A DNA stretch of 64,000 nt from Pseudomonadota bacterium (GCA_023419375.1 JAEZYD010000029.1:33994-97993), one strand, 5' to 3'. Positions 35,681 through 45,001 are shown, counted from the stretch's first letter. Program-made: numbers and translations. Notes: a model not told the origin generated them from the letters alone.

Positions 35681-36925
35681 ATGATACCCCGCGCTCGCTT
35701 TATCATGCTGAATCTGTACCACATTCTGATTGACGGCCTTTTCGATTCCGTTCCGGTTGTGCTGGCATTCATGGCGCTGGCCCTTGGCAGTGGAGAAACG
35801 GATGTGGGCCTTGTGGTGTCGCTGGGCGCGGCTCTGAGCACCGCCGTGGGCCTTGGCACAGGCCTGTTTTCGCGGCGGTTCGGCTTTTACGGTTCTGTGG
35901 CTTTGCTCATAGGCCTGGCCGGGCTTGGCTATCTGGGCGCGGCCTTTGCTGGCGGCATGGTTGCCGCCGGGGCGTGCTTTGTGCTGGCAATGGCGGGCTT
36001 TGCCGCCTTTCATAACATTTCTTTTTCCTACATCACGGCCAACACAAAAAGGCAGCGTCTTGGGCGGGTCATGAGCGACTTTACCGCCATTGGCGATGTG
36101 GGGCGCATCCCGCTGGTGTCTTTTGCCGCCTTTGCGGCGGCCTACTCTGTGGGAACCATGCCCGGCTGGCGGGCAGTCTGCCTGGCCTATGGCGTGCTGG
36201 CCCTCTGCGCAGCCCTGTGGCTCTTTTGCACCGCCGTAAAAAAATCCCCAACGGCAGGCGGCAGCACGCAACCGGGCGAGTCCGCTTCCGATCCAGTGCC
36301 CGGCGCTGAGGCCAGCCCTCCCGCGCGCCCGAGGCGCAATCCTTTTGCCGGGTTCAGCATACTGAAAAACCGGGATGTCTTTCTGGCCATGTTTGCCAGC
36401 ATGCTCAATGCCTTCAGCAATGACCGAATCTTTACCTTTCTGCCGCTGCTGCTGGTGGCAAAAGGCATAGACGCCAAAACCATCGGCTCGTTCGCTCTTG
36501 GCTTCACCCTTGGTTCCTTTGTGGGAAAGATGGCCTGCGGACGCCTGATAGATATTTTCGGCACCCGAAAAATCTTTGTTGTCGCAGGTATCATCCTTGC
36601 TTTGCTGCTTTGCGCCCTGCTCCAGTCAAACAATCTCATACTGACGGTGATTATATCCCTGGCCATCGGCATTGTGACCAAGGGGACAGTGCCCGTCATA
36701 CAGACCATCATCACGGAGCCGGTACGCGGCGCAACCGTCTACGATGCCATCTTTTCGCTCAATTCCTTCGGGCGCGGCATAATCAACATGCTGACGCCAG
36801 TGCTCTTTGGCGGTATTGCCTCCATGTGGAGCATGGAGGCCGTCTATCTGCTTATGGCTGCTGTGGCCGCGCTGGGCATTGTGCCTGTTCTGCTTATGAG
36901 CCGGAGCCGCACCGCCGCCGCGTGA
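35681..36925 (+). CDS. MFS transporter
   Basis: A 414-residue major facilitator with 12 hydrophobic segments in two halves joined by a Pro/Ser/Ala-rich cytosolic loop (about residues 185-225). The motif between segments 2 and 3 is FSRRFG, and in the second half GRLIDIFGTRK fits the family A-motif. ATG at 35681 is preferred over an in-frame TTG six bases earlier. It lies alone between two terminators. The substrate is unknown; efflux of a small molecule is the default guess. Confidence 0.8.
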   Translation: MIPRARFIMLNLYHILIDGLFDSVPVVLAFMALALGSGETDVGLVVSLGAALSTAVGLGTGLFSRRFGFYGSVALLIGLAGLGYLGAAFAGGMVAAGACFVLAMAGFAAFHNISFSYITANTKRQRLGRVMSDFTAIGDVGRIPLVSFAAFAAAYSVGTMPGWRAVCLAYGVLALCAALWLFCTAVKKSPTAGGSTQPGESASDPVPGAEASPPARPRRNPFAGFSILKNRDVFLAMFASMLNAFSNDRIFTFLPLLLVAKGIDAKTIGSFALGFTLGSFVGKMACGRLIDIFGTRKIFVVAGIILALLLCALLQSNNLILTVIISLAIGIVTKGTVPVIQTIITEPVRGATVYDAIFSLNSFGRGIINMLTPVLFGGIASMWSMEAVYLLMAAVAALGIVPVLLMSRSRTAAA

Positions 36926-36959
36926 GCAGTACCGCCGTCTGCACGTCCCCATAAAAGCG

Positions 36960-36992
36960 AAAGCGCCCATGAAGTCATGGGCGCTTTATTTT
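36960..36992. terminator. Bidirectional terminator between MFS and porin genes
   Basis: AAAGCGCCCATGA-ag-TCATGGGCGCTTT followed by ATTTTT serves the plus-strand MFS gene, and the A-run on its left serves the minus-strand porin gene. Confidence 0.85.
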
Positions 36993-37023
36993 TGCGGTGC
37001 GTCAGATGCTGACCGGGCGCGGT

Positions 37024-38538
37024 CTAGAACTGATACACAAAGGTCACGGCGGTGTTCCAGGCATCGGCGCTGCGGTCGCTCTTGCCGTTCATCTTGCTGT
37101 TGCCCCACACAGAGGCGCTCTTGTCGAGGAAGAGCGCATCATAGTTGGTTTCCACGTAGACGGTGAAGTTGTCATACATCTTGTACTTGGTGCTCAGGCC
37201 AAATTCCACCAGGCTGTCGTTGCGGGTCAGGTACAGGCCCTCGCGCCCGGGAACAGTGCCGTCGTTGGGGGCCATCCAGCTTCCGGTGGCGTTCTTGATC
37301 TTTTTCAGGATCCCCGGGTCGTTGGTGCCGCCCATGTAGGTGATGCGGAAGGTATGGCTGAGGTTGTCGATAAAGCTCATATCCTTGAGCCGCGCGCCAA
37401 TGCCCCATGTGCCTGTCATGGATTTGCCCACAATGCTGTCGCGGCCCACAATGGGGTCGCCATGGAAGGCGAATTCCGAAAAGTCGTTGGGATTGTTGGG
37501 GTGGATGTTGGGCATGCGCTCGGAGCCGTTGCCCGGATTGTCGTCATCGCCCGAGGTATACCAGCTGTAGAGGCCAGGGGTGCTCCAGTCCAGCTTGTAT
37601 TCGAGCAGCAGGGAGGCCAGCCAGCCAGCGCGGTTCATGGAGGCATCGTCATACTGCACGGAGCCGTAAACAACATCCCACGACACGCGGAAAGGATCAA
37701 ACAGCGTCACCTGACCGGGCAGGCCCACCCACACGGCATTGCCGTATTCGCTGAGCTTGCGTTTGTGAAAGCCGCCGTACAGGGGCAGCAGACCGGCCTT
37801 AGGGCCACCGGCAGAGGCCAAGGAGGCGTAACTGGTGATCTGCTCATTTTTGACGTTGTTATAGTTGATGGCCGGGCCAGTGCCCATATACATGCCCCAG
37901 GGCGTGAGGCTCACGCCGTCAAACGTCAGGGGCAGGGTCAGACCCACGGCATCCATGTTGTCCATGTAGCCGGGGCTGCGGTTGGTTGTGGCCGTGGTGT
38001 TGTCGTTAAAAAGGCGCGCCCAGAAGGCGGTTACGCCCACGTTTTCGTTAAAGGCGTAGGAGGCTGTGATGCCCGCCGCGTCATCGGCCAGTACCTGGCT
38101 GTTGTTGATGTAGTCGGGCAGCTGCATGGGCTGAATACCCATGCGCACCTTGAGGGCGGTCTGCGGCACAGTCCAGTCAAGAAAGGCGTTCTTGACCTTG
38201 ACCCAGTTGCCGTCCGCACCCAGAGAGCCGCCGCTGTTGCTGGCGCCCCAGTACTGCATCATGCCGCGATTGTAGCCGCCAAGCTCAAAATGCACCGTGC
38301 CGGAAAGATTTTCAGAGGCTTTGGCGTCCAGTTGCACTCGTACCTGCTGGGCGGCTTCAAATTCGTCTTCACCGGTGCTGTAGCCCGTTCTGCCCCCACC
38401 CTCGGTAAAATTGCCGTGCTGGCCGTAGCTGAAATTATAAGCCCAGCGGCCCTTGGCCGAAAAATCAATGGCGCTTGCTCCCCCGGGCACTGCGCACAAC
38501 ATCCCGGCTACCAAAAGTAACACTGCAATTTTTTTCAT
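37024..38538 (-). CDS. Outer-membrane porin (Desulfovibrio type)
   Basis: A 504-residue beta-barrel porin. A signal peptide (KKIAVLLLVAGMLCAVPGGASA) precedes IDFSAKGRWAYNF, the typical first strand, and alternating amphipathic strands continue to a terminal aromatic residue (TVTFVYQF-type end), the signal for BAM assembly. Homologous porins are abundant in Desulfovibrio outer membranes and let small anions and organic acids through. I place the start at 38538 because GGAG lies six bases upstream. The gene sits convergent to the MFS gene and divergent from a dicarboxylate-type two-component pair. Confidence 0.88.
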   Translation of the reverse strand: MKKIAVLLLVAGMLCAVPGGASAIDFSAKGRWAYNFSYGQHGNFTEGGGRTGYSTGEDEFEAAQQVRVQLDAKASENLSGTVHFELGGYNRGMMQYWGASNSGGSLGADGNWVKVKNAFLDWTVPQTALKVRMGIQPMQLPDYINNSQVLADDAAGITASYAFNENVGVTAFWARLFNDNTTATTNRSPGYMDNMDAVGLTLPLTFDGVSLTPWGMYMGTGPAINYNNVKNEQITSYASLASAGGPKAGLLPLYGGFHKRKLSEYGNAVWVGLPGQVTLFDPFRVSWDVVYGSVQYDDASMNRAGWLASLLLEYKLDWSTPGLYSWYTSGDDDNPGNGSERMPNIHPNNPNDFSEFAFHGDPIVGRDSIVGKSMTGTWGIGARLKDMSFIDNLSHTFRITYMGGTNDPGILKKIKNATGSWMAPNDGTVPGREGLYLTRNDSLVEFGLSTKYKMYDNFTVYVETNYDALFLDKSASVWGNSKMNGKSDRSADAWNTAVTFVYQF

Positions 38539-38949
38539 CCCCGGCTCCATCTTCGTTTCCTGGTTCAGTAACTCAATGACCAAATCAACAACATCCCAAA
38601 ATCTGCACACATAGGGGGGTCGCCATTCCTAACTCCACAGGTGATATTTTTCCACACTATTTTTTACCAGACCGTGGAACGTGTGGGCTTGGCGTGCTAG
38701 GGCCGTGCGGTTTCTGAGGATATTTTGCAATATGTTGCCATTTAAGGCAGGCCCCCAAATCTTGCGGCAACACCCGCCTTCTGCGCCGCTTGCCGCCATT
38801 TGCGGCCCCACAACGCACCTGATATGGTGACTTGTGGCGGGCAAGCCCACGCCTGCCGCAACTGTGCCGCACACTCACAGACGGAGCCCACACGGGCCGC
38901 CGCCACAATCCGGTCTGCCCGCCAGCATGACCGCCCTCATCGGTTTGCC
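38539..38949. other. Divergent intergenic region of porin and sensor kinase
   Basis: About 410 bp. TTTTCCACA near 38648 resembles a DnaA box, but it is single and gives no reason to call an origin. I see no clear promoter, hairpin or gene here. Confidence 0.35.
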
Positions 38950-40584
38950 ATGCTGCACGCCATCAGAAATTCCAGCCTGTTCGTCAAACTTGTGGTCATG
39001 GTCAGCCTTGCGCTCTGCCCGCCCATGCTGCTCGGGCACCTGGCTGGCTCCTATTTTATCAGCAAGTACGGCTATGAGGATGCGGAAAATACCGTTTCAA
39101 GCGTGGCGCAGCTTGCGGCGGAATCGCCGCTGGTGGTGGAGGCCATGCGCAGCCGCCAGCCCGAGGCGTACAGGCAGATGACCGCCTTTCTTGAAACGCT
39201 CACCCATGCCTCGGACGTCAAATTTATCGTGCTGATAGATATGCAGGGTATCCGCTTTTTTCACCCCGACTCTGCAAAAATCGGTCAGCACTTCGTAGGC
39301 GGCGATGAAGGCAAGGCCCTTGAAGGGCAATCCTACCTTTCGTCGGCGCGCGGCACATTCGGATTTTCGCTGCGGGCGTTCAGGCCCATTTTTGACGCGC
39401 AGGGCAATCAGCTGGGCGCGGCTTCCGCAGGGATTTTGTCCAGTGATATCGAGGCGGGCGTGGCGCGCCTGACCGGGCCTCTGGGCTGGCTGCTGGCGCT
39501 CTCGCTGGTTATTGGCATTGTGCTGGCGGTGCTGCTTTCGCGCACCATCAAAAAGATCCTTTTCGGGCTGGAGCCGCACCAGATCGCGCGGCTGCTTGAA
39601 GAACGCAACGCCATACTGCGCACCACCCGCGAGGGGATTATCGCCGTGAACAAGGACGGCACCCTGGTGCTCGTGAACGAAATGGCCGAAAAAATCCTGC
39701 GTTCGGCGGGCGTGTTCGGCCCGCTGGAGGGACAGCCCGTGCAGAGCGCCATCCCCGGCACCCGCCTTGATGCCGTGGTCAGGGAAGGCAGGCCGGAGTA
39801 CGATCAGGAGCAGAATATCAACAGCTGCGTGGTGCTCACCAACCGTGTGCCCATTCTGGTGCAGGGAGAAATAATCGGCGCTGTGGCGACCTTTCGCGAC
39901 ATGACGGACGTGCGCGCCCAGGCCGAACGCCTCACCGGCCTCAGCAATTATGTTGAGGCGCTACGCTCGCGCTCGCACGAATACCTCAACAAGCTGCACG
40001 TCATTTCCGGCCTGTTGCGCAATGGCCGCCATGCGGAGCTTGATGCCTACCTCGAGCAGATCATCGGCAGCAAAAAGCTGGAAACCTCCGCCATTGCCGC
40101 CCTGGTCAAGGATCCCATTGTTGCGGGCTTTCTGGAGAGCAAGTACAGCCGCGCCCATGAAATGGGCGTGACGCTGGTGATTGAGGGGCGCGGCGTGATC
40201 CCCCCGCTTTCGCCCAAGGGCTCGCATGCGCTGGTTACGGTGGTGGGCAACCTCATTGACAATGCCTTTGAAGCCACCATCTACGCTGTAGAAAAAAGGA
40301 TCACCCTGAATATCGAGAATATCCCGGCCCAGGCGGGCGGAGCTGACGAGCTTGTTATCAGCGTGTCCGACACCGGGCGCGGCATTTCCGATGAACATCT
40401 GGAAAAAATCTTCACCAAGGGTTTTTCCACCAAGGGGTCAAACCGGGGCATCGGGCTTTACATGCTGCTGCTTACGCTGGAAGAAATGGACGGTTCTGTG
40501 GAAATCGACGCAAAACCGGGGCGCGGCACGGTCTTTACCGTGCGTGTTCCTGTGGCTGCGCTGGCGCAAGGAGAACAGGAATGA
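38950..40584 (+). CDS. Sensor histidine kinase, DcuS/CitA family
   Basis: A 544-residue membrane kinase. TM1 is at about 12-33, a periplasmic PAS/Cache-like sensor at about 35-175 (FIVLIDMQGIRFFHPDSAKIG in parts), TM2 at about 176-198, and a cytosolic PAS at about 215-325. The phospho-acceptor is His343 in RSRSHEYLNKLHVISGLL, the CitA/DcuS form, and the ATPase has NLIDNAFEA and DTGRGIS. Kinases of this group sense citrate or C4-dicarboxylates. The start at 38950 is the first ATG giving a full TM1. The stop overlaps the response-regulator start. Confidence 0.9.
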   Translation: MLHAIRNSSLFVKLVVMVSLALCPPMLLGHLAGSYFISKYGYEDAENTVSSVAQLAAESPLVVEAMRSRQPEAYRQMTAFLETLTHASDVKFIVLIDMQGIRFFHPDSAKIGQHFVGGDEGKALEGQSYLSSARGTFGFSLRAFRPIFDAQGNQLGAASAGILSSDIEAGVARLTGPLGWLLALSLVIGIVLAVLLSRTIKKILFGLEPHQIARLLEERNAILRTTREGIIAVNKDGTLVLVNEMAEKILRSAGVFGPLEGQPVQSAIPGTRLDAVVREGRPEYDQEQNINSCVVLTNRVPILVQGEIIGAVATFRDMTDVRAQAERLTGLSNYVEALRSRSHEYLNKLHVISGLLRNGRHAELDAYLEQIIGSKKLETSAIAALVKDPIVAGFLESKYSRAHEMGVTLVIEGRGVIPPLSPKGSHALVTVVGNLIDNAFEATIYAVEKRITLNIENIPAQAGGADELVISVSDTGRGISDEHLEKIFTKGFSTKGSNRGIGLYMLLLTLEEMDGSVEIDAKPGRGTVFTVRVPVAALAQGEQE

Positions 40585-41258
40585 TCCGCGTGCTCATCGT
40601 TGAAGACGATCCCATGGTGGCAGATCTGGCGGCAGTGTACCTTGAGGGAATAGAAGGCTTTTGCCTTGAAGGCAGGGCCAGCTCCGGCGAGGCCGCGCTG
40701 GAACTGCTGCGCGACGGAGAGATTGATCTGGTGCTGCTCGACATGTTCATGCCCGGCATGAGCGGCATGGAACTGCTGCGCATCATCAAGACCAGTTTTC
40801 TTAATACAGACGTCATCATGATAACCGCTGCGCAGAACAGCGACGACATCCTCAACGCCCTGCGCATGGGCGTTGCAGACTATATCGTCAAGCCCTTCAC
40901 CGTTGAGAGGTTCCGCGCCGCCCTGGAGCAACTGCGCGAGAAGCGCCAGCTGCTCACATCGCCCGAGGTGCCCATCACGCAAGAAATCCTGGACAAGCGC
41001 ATATTCATTAAAAAATCCGGGCAGCCTCCGGCAGATACCCCAAAGGGCATAGACGCCACCACGCTGCAAAACATTATGCAGGTGCTGCAAGGCTGTTCCG
41101 GCCCGTTCAGCCTCAAGGATATTGAGCCGCTGACGGGCATTTCGCGCATATCGCTGAAAAAATATTTCGACTACCTCACGGAGGCTGACCGCCTGGGCAG
41201 TGAAAAAGACTACGGCGGTCACGGCAGGCCCGTGACCAGATATCACTGGAAAGGCTAA
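40581..41258 (+). CDS. Response regulator, DcuR/CitB family
   Basis: A 225-residue regulator with a receiver domain (Asp54 in LLDMFMPGMSG phosphorylated; Lys in YIVKPF) and a C-terminal DNA-binding domain with SLKDIEPLTGISRISLKKYFDYL, the CitB/DcuR-type helix-turn-helix. It is translationally coupled to the kinase by ATGA. Likely targets are uptake or fermentation genes for organic acids; the porin gene transcribed divergently is an obvious candidate. Confidence 0.9.
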   Translation: MIRVLIVEDDPMVADLAAVYLEGIEGFCLEGRASSGEAALELLRDGEIDLVLLDMFMPGMSGMELLRIIKTSFLNTDVIMITAAQNSDDILNALRMGVADYIVKPFTVERFRAALEQLREKRQLLTSPEVPITQEILDKRIFIKKSGQPPADTPKGIDATTLQNIMQVLQGCSGPFSLKDIEPLTGISRISLKKYFDYLTEADRLGSEKDYGGHGRPVTRYHWKG

Positions 41259-41282
41259 CGTGCAGGAATATCGGCTGCCGGT

Positions 41283-42029
41283 CTAACCCAGTGCCCGCCA
41301 TGCGATAAACAGGCCTATGGCCATGCAGAGCCCGCTGACCATGCGCTTGAGCAGGCTCACAGGCACACGGTGGGCAATGTGCGCGCCCACGGCTATGCCC
41401 ACAAGCTCGCAGGCCGTGACCCACCAGACCATGGAATAGGAAATAAAGCCGTTGCTCATGTTGCTTGCAGAGCCGGAAACCGAAATGACCATCTGCAAAA
41501 CCTGGCTTGTGGCAATGCACTGCAAGGGCGCATAGCTGAACAGCAGCATGACCGGCACGGAAATAATGCCCCCGCCAGCCCCCGTCATGCCGCACAAAAA
41601 TCCCGTAAATATGCCAATGCCAAAGAGCAGCGCCGTATTGCCCCTTGGGCTGAGCCGCTGTGCCATACCCGTGCCCTTGCGCACAGGAAGCATGGAATAC
41701 AGGCTGGAAAAGATTATCAGACAGGCCAGCAGAATGTTGAGCCCGCGCGCCGGAACATACGCCCCCACATACGCTCCCGCATAACCAGACAAAAAGCTGC
41801 CCGCCACCACTGGCAGGGTCACCCGCCAGTCAATGGTGCCGTAGCGCTGATAGCTCGCCGTTGCCACAATGCCCGCAAACAGAAAGCTGAACAGCGCCGT
41901 TGCCATGGCCTCATGGGTGCCAAGCCCGCCGAAAAACATGATGGCCGGGATCAGCAGCACACCGCCCACGCCTGTTGCGCCAATAAGCGCGCCCACCAGG
42001 AATGACGAAAACGCAAGCGCCACAAGCAT
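41283..42029 (-). CDS. TauE/SafE family anion exporter
   Basis: A 248-residue protein with seven to eight membrane segments. The family repeats GALIGATGVGGVLLIPAIMFFGG at about 14-36 and GFLCGMTGAGGGIISVPVML at about 131-150 are seen in both halves. TauE/SafE proteins export sulfite, sulfoacetate or other organosulfonates. The start at 42029 has AAAGGAG. It follows the MHS transporter gene on the same strand after 245 bp, which contain a stem-loop, so it may be a separate unit. In this place, beside an isethionate sulfite-lyase, sulfite export is an attractive role but is inferred. Confidence 0.82.
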   Translation of the reverse strand: MLVALAFSSFLVGALIGATGVGGVLLIPAIMFFGGLGTHEAMATALFSFLFAGIVATASYQRYGTIDWRVTLPVVAGSFLSGYAGAYVGAYVPARGLNILLACLIIFSSLYSMLPVRKGTGMAQRLSPRGNTALLFGIGIFTGFLCGMTGAGGGIISVPVMLLFSYAPLQCIATSQVLQMVISVSGSASNMSNGFISYSMVWWVTACELVGIAVGAHIAHRVPVSLLKRMVSGLCMAIGLFIAWRALG

Positions 42030-42062
42030 AGAGGCTCCTTTTGATTGCTGCGGGCATGGGCA

Positions 42063-42093
42063 GTGCGCCGGGTTGAGGGTTTGCCCGGCGCAC
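42063..42093 (-). terminator. Stem-loop between MHS transporter and TauE genes
   Basis: GTGCGCCGGG and CCCGGCGCAC form a perfect 10-bp stem with an 11-base loop. A second small stem GGGGTC/GACCCC lies at 42221-42239. Neither has a T-run. Confidence 0.45.
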
Positions 42094-42274
42094 GCCCGCA
42101 ATTTTGGCAACGTTTCGGCAGAGTGACTGGCTAAACGGTGGCTGCAAATTCCGTCCAGCCTGCCCGCTGCTAAAGCGCCGCCCTGCCGTTCTGGCCGGGA
42201 GGCGCAAGCCGGGGCGTGGCGGGGTCCGGCATAGACCCCGTCACGCGGGAGGAGAGTGTTTAGTCCGAGAGAGG

Positions 42275-43651
42275 TTACACCGCCGCGTCGGTCACGGCAG
42301 ATTCAGAGGCTTCTTCCACGCTGCTGGCAGGCGCAGTGTGGTACAGGTCGTTACGTTCACGGATGGTTCCCAGCCATATGGTGGATATGGTGCTGATAAC
42401 ACCAGCCGCAAGCAGATAGCCGCACAGATACCAGGGCTGCGAGCCATTGGCCTGTACCAGCATGGTGGCGATCATGGGCGTCAGGCCCGAGGCGAAGATG
42501 CCCGAGAACTGATACACGAAGGAAATACTTGAATAGCGCACAGTGGCGTCAAAGCTGTCGGAGAACAGGCTCGCCATGCTGGCGTAAGCGGCAGCGTAGA
42601 CGATGCCGAAGGGAACGATGATGGCAAGGTACACAAAGAACAGGTTGGTGGTGGCGTAGTTGTGCAGCACCCAGAACACGGGGAAGGAGGTGATGCCCAG
42701 CAGCACTGCGGCCGTGCCGAAAATGCGGCCCTTGCCCACGCGGTCAGCCATTGCGCCCCACATGGGGATAAAGCAGGCCATGACGGCAGATGCCACCACC
42801 ACGGCCATAAGGGCCACGGTGCGGTTAACGCCGCAGGTATTTGTAAGATAGGTCAGGGAGAACACGCCAAACACGTTGAAGGCGATACCTTCCACAAAAC
42901 GCGCGCCAACGCAGGCAATCAGGGTCTTGGGGTAACGCTTGAAGGCGTCGATCATGGGGTAGCGGATTTTTTCCACATGCTTTTTGGCACTGGAAAAGTC
43001 CTGAGTTTCCTGCACGGAGGTACGGATGTACGCGCCAACAAGCACCAGCACTGCGCTCAGCACAAAGGCCACGCGCCAGCCCCAGGCGATAAAGGCTTCG
43101 TCGGGCAGCAGCCAGGAAAGCAGGCCGATCACGCCGGATGCCAGCATGAGACCAAGGGAAAGACCCACCTGGGGCAGGCTGCCGTAAAACGCACGCTTGT
43201 GGGCAGGGGCCGATTCAAAGGCCATAAGCACCGCACCGCCCCACTCGCCGCCAAGGCCAATGCCCTGGGCAATACGGCAGGTAACCAGCAGAATGGGCGC
43301 CCAGATGCCTATGCTGTCATAGGATGGAATGCAGCCAATAAGCACTGTGGCCACGCTTATGATTTCAAGGGTGAGAATGAGCATTTTTTTGCGGCCGATC
43401 TTGTCGCCAAAATGCCCGAAGATGAAACCGCCAAGAGGACGGGCCACAAAGCCCACGGCAAAGGTCGCAAACGCCAGGATGGTACCGACGCCCGAAGAAA
43501 AGGACGGGAAAAACAGTTTGTTGAACACAAGCCCGGCGACTACGCCGTAGAGGAAAAAGTCATACCATTCGATGACCGCGCCCATCAGGGAAGAAATAAC
43601 TACGCGGCGCAGGTTTGCCTGGGCAGTTGCTTTATCAACAGCGTTGCTCAT
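42275..43651 (-). CDS. MHS-family metabolite:H+ symporter (MFS)
   Basis: A 458-residue major facilitator of the metabolite:H+ symporter type (ShiA, ProP, KgtP). The entry VISSLMGAVIEWYDFFLYG is diagnostic, as are RPLGGFIFGHFGDKIGRKK and GLGGEWGGAVLMAFE. Members import small organic acids or zwitterions. It lies 11 bases after the amidohydrolase gene with AAGGAG before the ATG, so the two form an operon read from a sigma-54-type promoter at 44693-44708. Since known isethionate loci often use TRAP transporters and none is seen here, this symporter is the best candidate for sulfonate uptake; that is inference. Confidence 0.85.
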   Translation of the reverse strand: MSNAVDKATAQANLRRVVISSLMGAVIEWYDFFLYGVVAGLVFNKLFFPSFSSGVGTILAFATFAVGFVARPLGGFIFGHFGDKIGRKKMLILTLEIISVATVLIGCIPSYDSIGIWAPILLVTCRIAQGIGLGGEWGGAVLMAFESAPAHKRAFYGSLPQVGLSLGLMLASGVIGLLSWLLPDEAFIAWGWRVAFVLSAVLVLVGAYIRTSVQETQDFSSAKKHVEKIRYPMIDAFKRYPKTLIACVGARFVEGIAFNVFGVFSLTYLTNTCGVNRTVALMAVVVASAVMACFIPMWGAMADRVGKGRIFGTAAVLLGITSFPVFWVLHNYATTNLFFVYLAIIVPFGIVYAAAYASMASLFSDSFDATVRYSSISFVYQFSGIFASGLTPMIATMLVQANGSQPWYLCGYLLAAGVISTISTIWLGTIRERNDLYHTAPASSVEEASESAVTDAAV

Positions 43652-43662
43652 GTGTTTTCTCC

Positions 43663-44496
43663 TTATGACAGACCCAGCACGCGGCGGGCGTTTTCATACA
43701 TGACCTTGCGGCGAACTTTTTCAGTAAGATCAAAGTGCTTGTAGGCATCAAGAGCATCAGCCAGTTCCACAAAGGGATGGGCGCTGGCAAAAAGCACCTT
43801 GTCGGGGATGAGGTCGTTCATGGCGCGCACGTACACGTCAACCATGGGCGCGCGCTCGTATTCCGAAATATCCATATACACATTGGCGTTGCGCAGGCAG
43901 GTGTAGATGGCCTCGTTCACAAAGGGGTACCCGCCGTGGCTCATGATGAGCGTCAACTCGGGAAAATCTCTGGCAACCTTGTCCACATCGCGGGGATCTG
44001 CGTATTCCAGAATGGCCCCCGGTACCTGCGGCGGCGGAGCCATGGTGATGAACACCGGGATATTCAGCTCGCAGCACTTGGCGTACAGCGGATAAAACCT
44101 GGCCTCGGAAGCGGGTATGTGCGCAAGGTAAGGGTCAATGGCAATACCCTTCATGCCGTAATCGGCAACCACGCGCTCAATTTCGCGCACCGCGTCCATT
44201 TTTTTGTGCGGATCAATGCCCCAGAACCCCACAAACTTGTCAGGATACGCCCGGCAAAACTCCAATACGCTGTTGTTGTTGGCCGGAAATCCATAAGTGG
44301 TTTCGCAGTCACGGCCGGTTATGACCCCAAGCTCCACGCCAAGATTGTTCAGATCAGCCACAATCTCGTCAAGAGGCTGGGGCTTGCGGGCGTCAAAGCC
44401 AATGGCTTTGCAGGCCGCCTTGAACATGGCGCTGTTCTTGATGCCGTTAATGATTTCTGGCGTGTTTGGGCGAAAGCGAAAGTCAATAACGTTCAT
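43663..44496 (-). CDS. Amidohydrolase-fold protein with a degenerate metal site
   Basis: A 277-residue TIM-barrel protein of the amidohydrolase-2/ACMSD-like family (GMKGIAIDPYLAHIPASEA, LTLIMSHGGYPFVNEA, YENARRVLGL). The usual N-terminal HxH is RFR (Arg7, Arg9), the mid-barrel His is replaced (VFITMAP), and the terminal Asp of GSD is Ala239 in FASAHP; only His187 remains. It therefore cannot bind metal in the standard way. AGGAG precedes the ATG. It is first in an operon with the MHS symporter and faces islA, so a role with a small anionic substrate is likely. The actual reaction is unknown. Confidence 0.7.
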   Translation of the reverse strand: MNVIDFRFRPNTPEIINGIKNSAMFKAACKAIGFDARKPQPLDEIVADLNNLGVELGVITGRDCETTYGFPANNNSVLEFCRAYPDKFVGFWGIDPHKKMDAVREIERVVADYGMKGIAIDPYLAHIPASEARFYPLYAKCCELNIPVFITMAPPPQVPGAILEYADPRDVDKVARDFPELTLIMSHGGYPFVNEAIYTCLRNANVYMDISEYERAPMVDVYVRAMNDLIPDKVLFASAHPFVELADALDAYKHFDLTEKVRRKVMYENARRVLGLS

Positions 44497-44692
44497 AATG
44501 CGGTTCTCCTGAACCCGCTTGGGGGGTTATGCGGCGCTGGCGGCAAGTGCGTCTGCCAGATCCACGCGGGTTGCCCTATCAGGCTGCCCGCGCAGGAAAC
44601 AAAAAGGTTTCCCATCTCTCTTCTCCAGGCGTTGCTATTTCTAAGCCGTTCAGGTCGCCTCCAACCCACGCGGCTTGTGATATTTTTCGTTT

Positions 44693-44708
44693 TGCACGAT
44701 GTGTGCCA
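44693..44708 (-). promoter_or_regulatory. Sigma-54 (-24/-12) promoter of the amidohydrolase-symporter operon
   Basis: On the minus strand TGGCACACATCGTGCA gives GG at -24 and GC at -12 exactly 12 bases apart, against the consensus TGGCACG-N4-TTGCA. It lies about 197 bases before the ATG at 44496. Confidence 0.7.
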
Positions 44709-44811
44709 GCTCACAAAGCCTGATTTTCCGCAACTTCCCACGCAATATTCAATAAAATCAGCATAATATTTTTATTTATATCATATTTTTTTAGTATGTT
44801 TTTTTGCCGCG

Positions 44812-44824
44812 TCGCAAATTTGCA
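44812..44824. promoter_or_regulatory. Activator palindrome, copy 1
   Basis: TCGCAAATTTGCA, core GCAAATTTGC at 44814-44823. It is the copy nearest the minus-strand sigma-54 promoter, about 105 bp upstream of it. Confidence 0.65.
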
Positions 44825-44933
44825 TCAAGCAGGAATCGTTCTCCCACGGGCGAAAAAGGGCGCTTGTGAAAATAAAATCATGTTGCTTTTTGTCACGTTA
44901 TCCCTAGCTGGATAGTTCTTCCAAAACGCTGTG

Positions 44934-44946
44934 TCGCAAGTTTGCG
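44934..44946. promoter_or_regulatory. Activator palindrome, copy 2
   Basis: TCGCAAGTTTGCG, core GCAAGTTTGC at 44936-44945, followed by a further half site TCGCAA at 44947-44952. Confidence 0.65.
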
Positions 44947-44988
44947 TCGCAATAAATGCCCTTATTAACGCCAAGCCCTCCTGACTGG

Positions 44989-45001
44989 TGCAAATTTGCG
45001 A
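44989..45001. promoter_or_regulatory. Activator palindrome, copy 3
   Basis: TGCAAATTTGCGA, core GCAAATTTGC at 44990-44999, with a half site TCGCAA at 45025-45030. It lies about 90 bp upstream of the islA promoter, a normal distance for a sigma-54 activator site. Confidence 0.65.

Noticed and set aside
38640..38660. DnaA-box-like TTTTCCACA suggesting an origin
   Set aside because: A single copy without an array, an AT-rich unwinding region or dnaA/dnaN neighbours.
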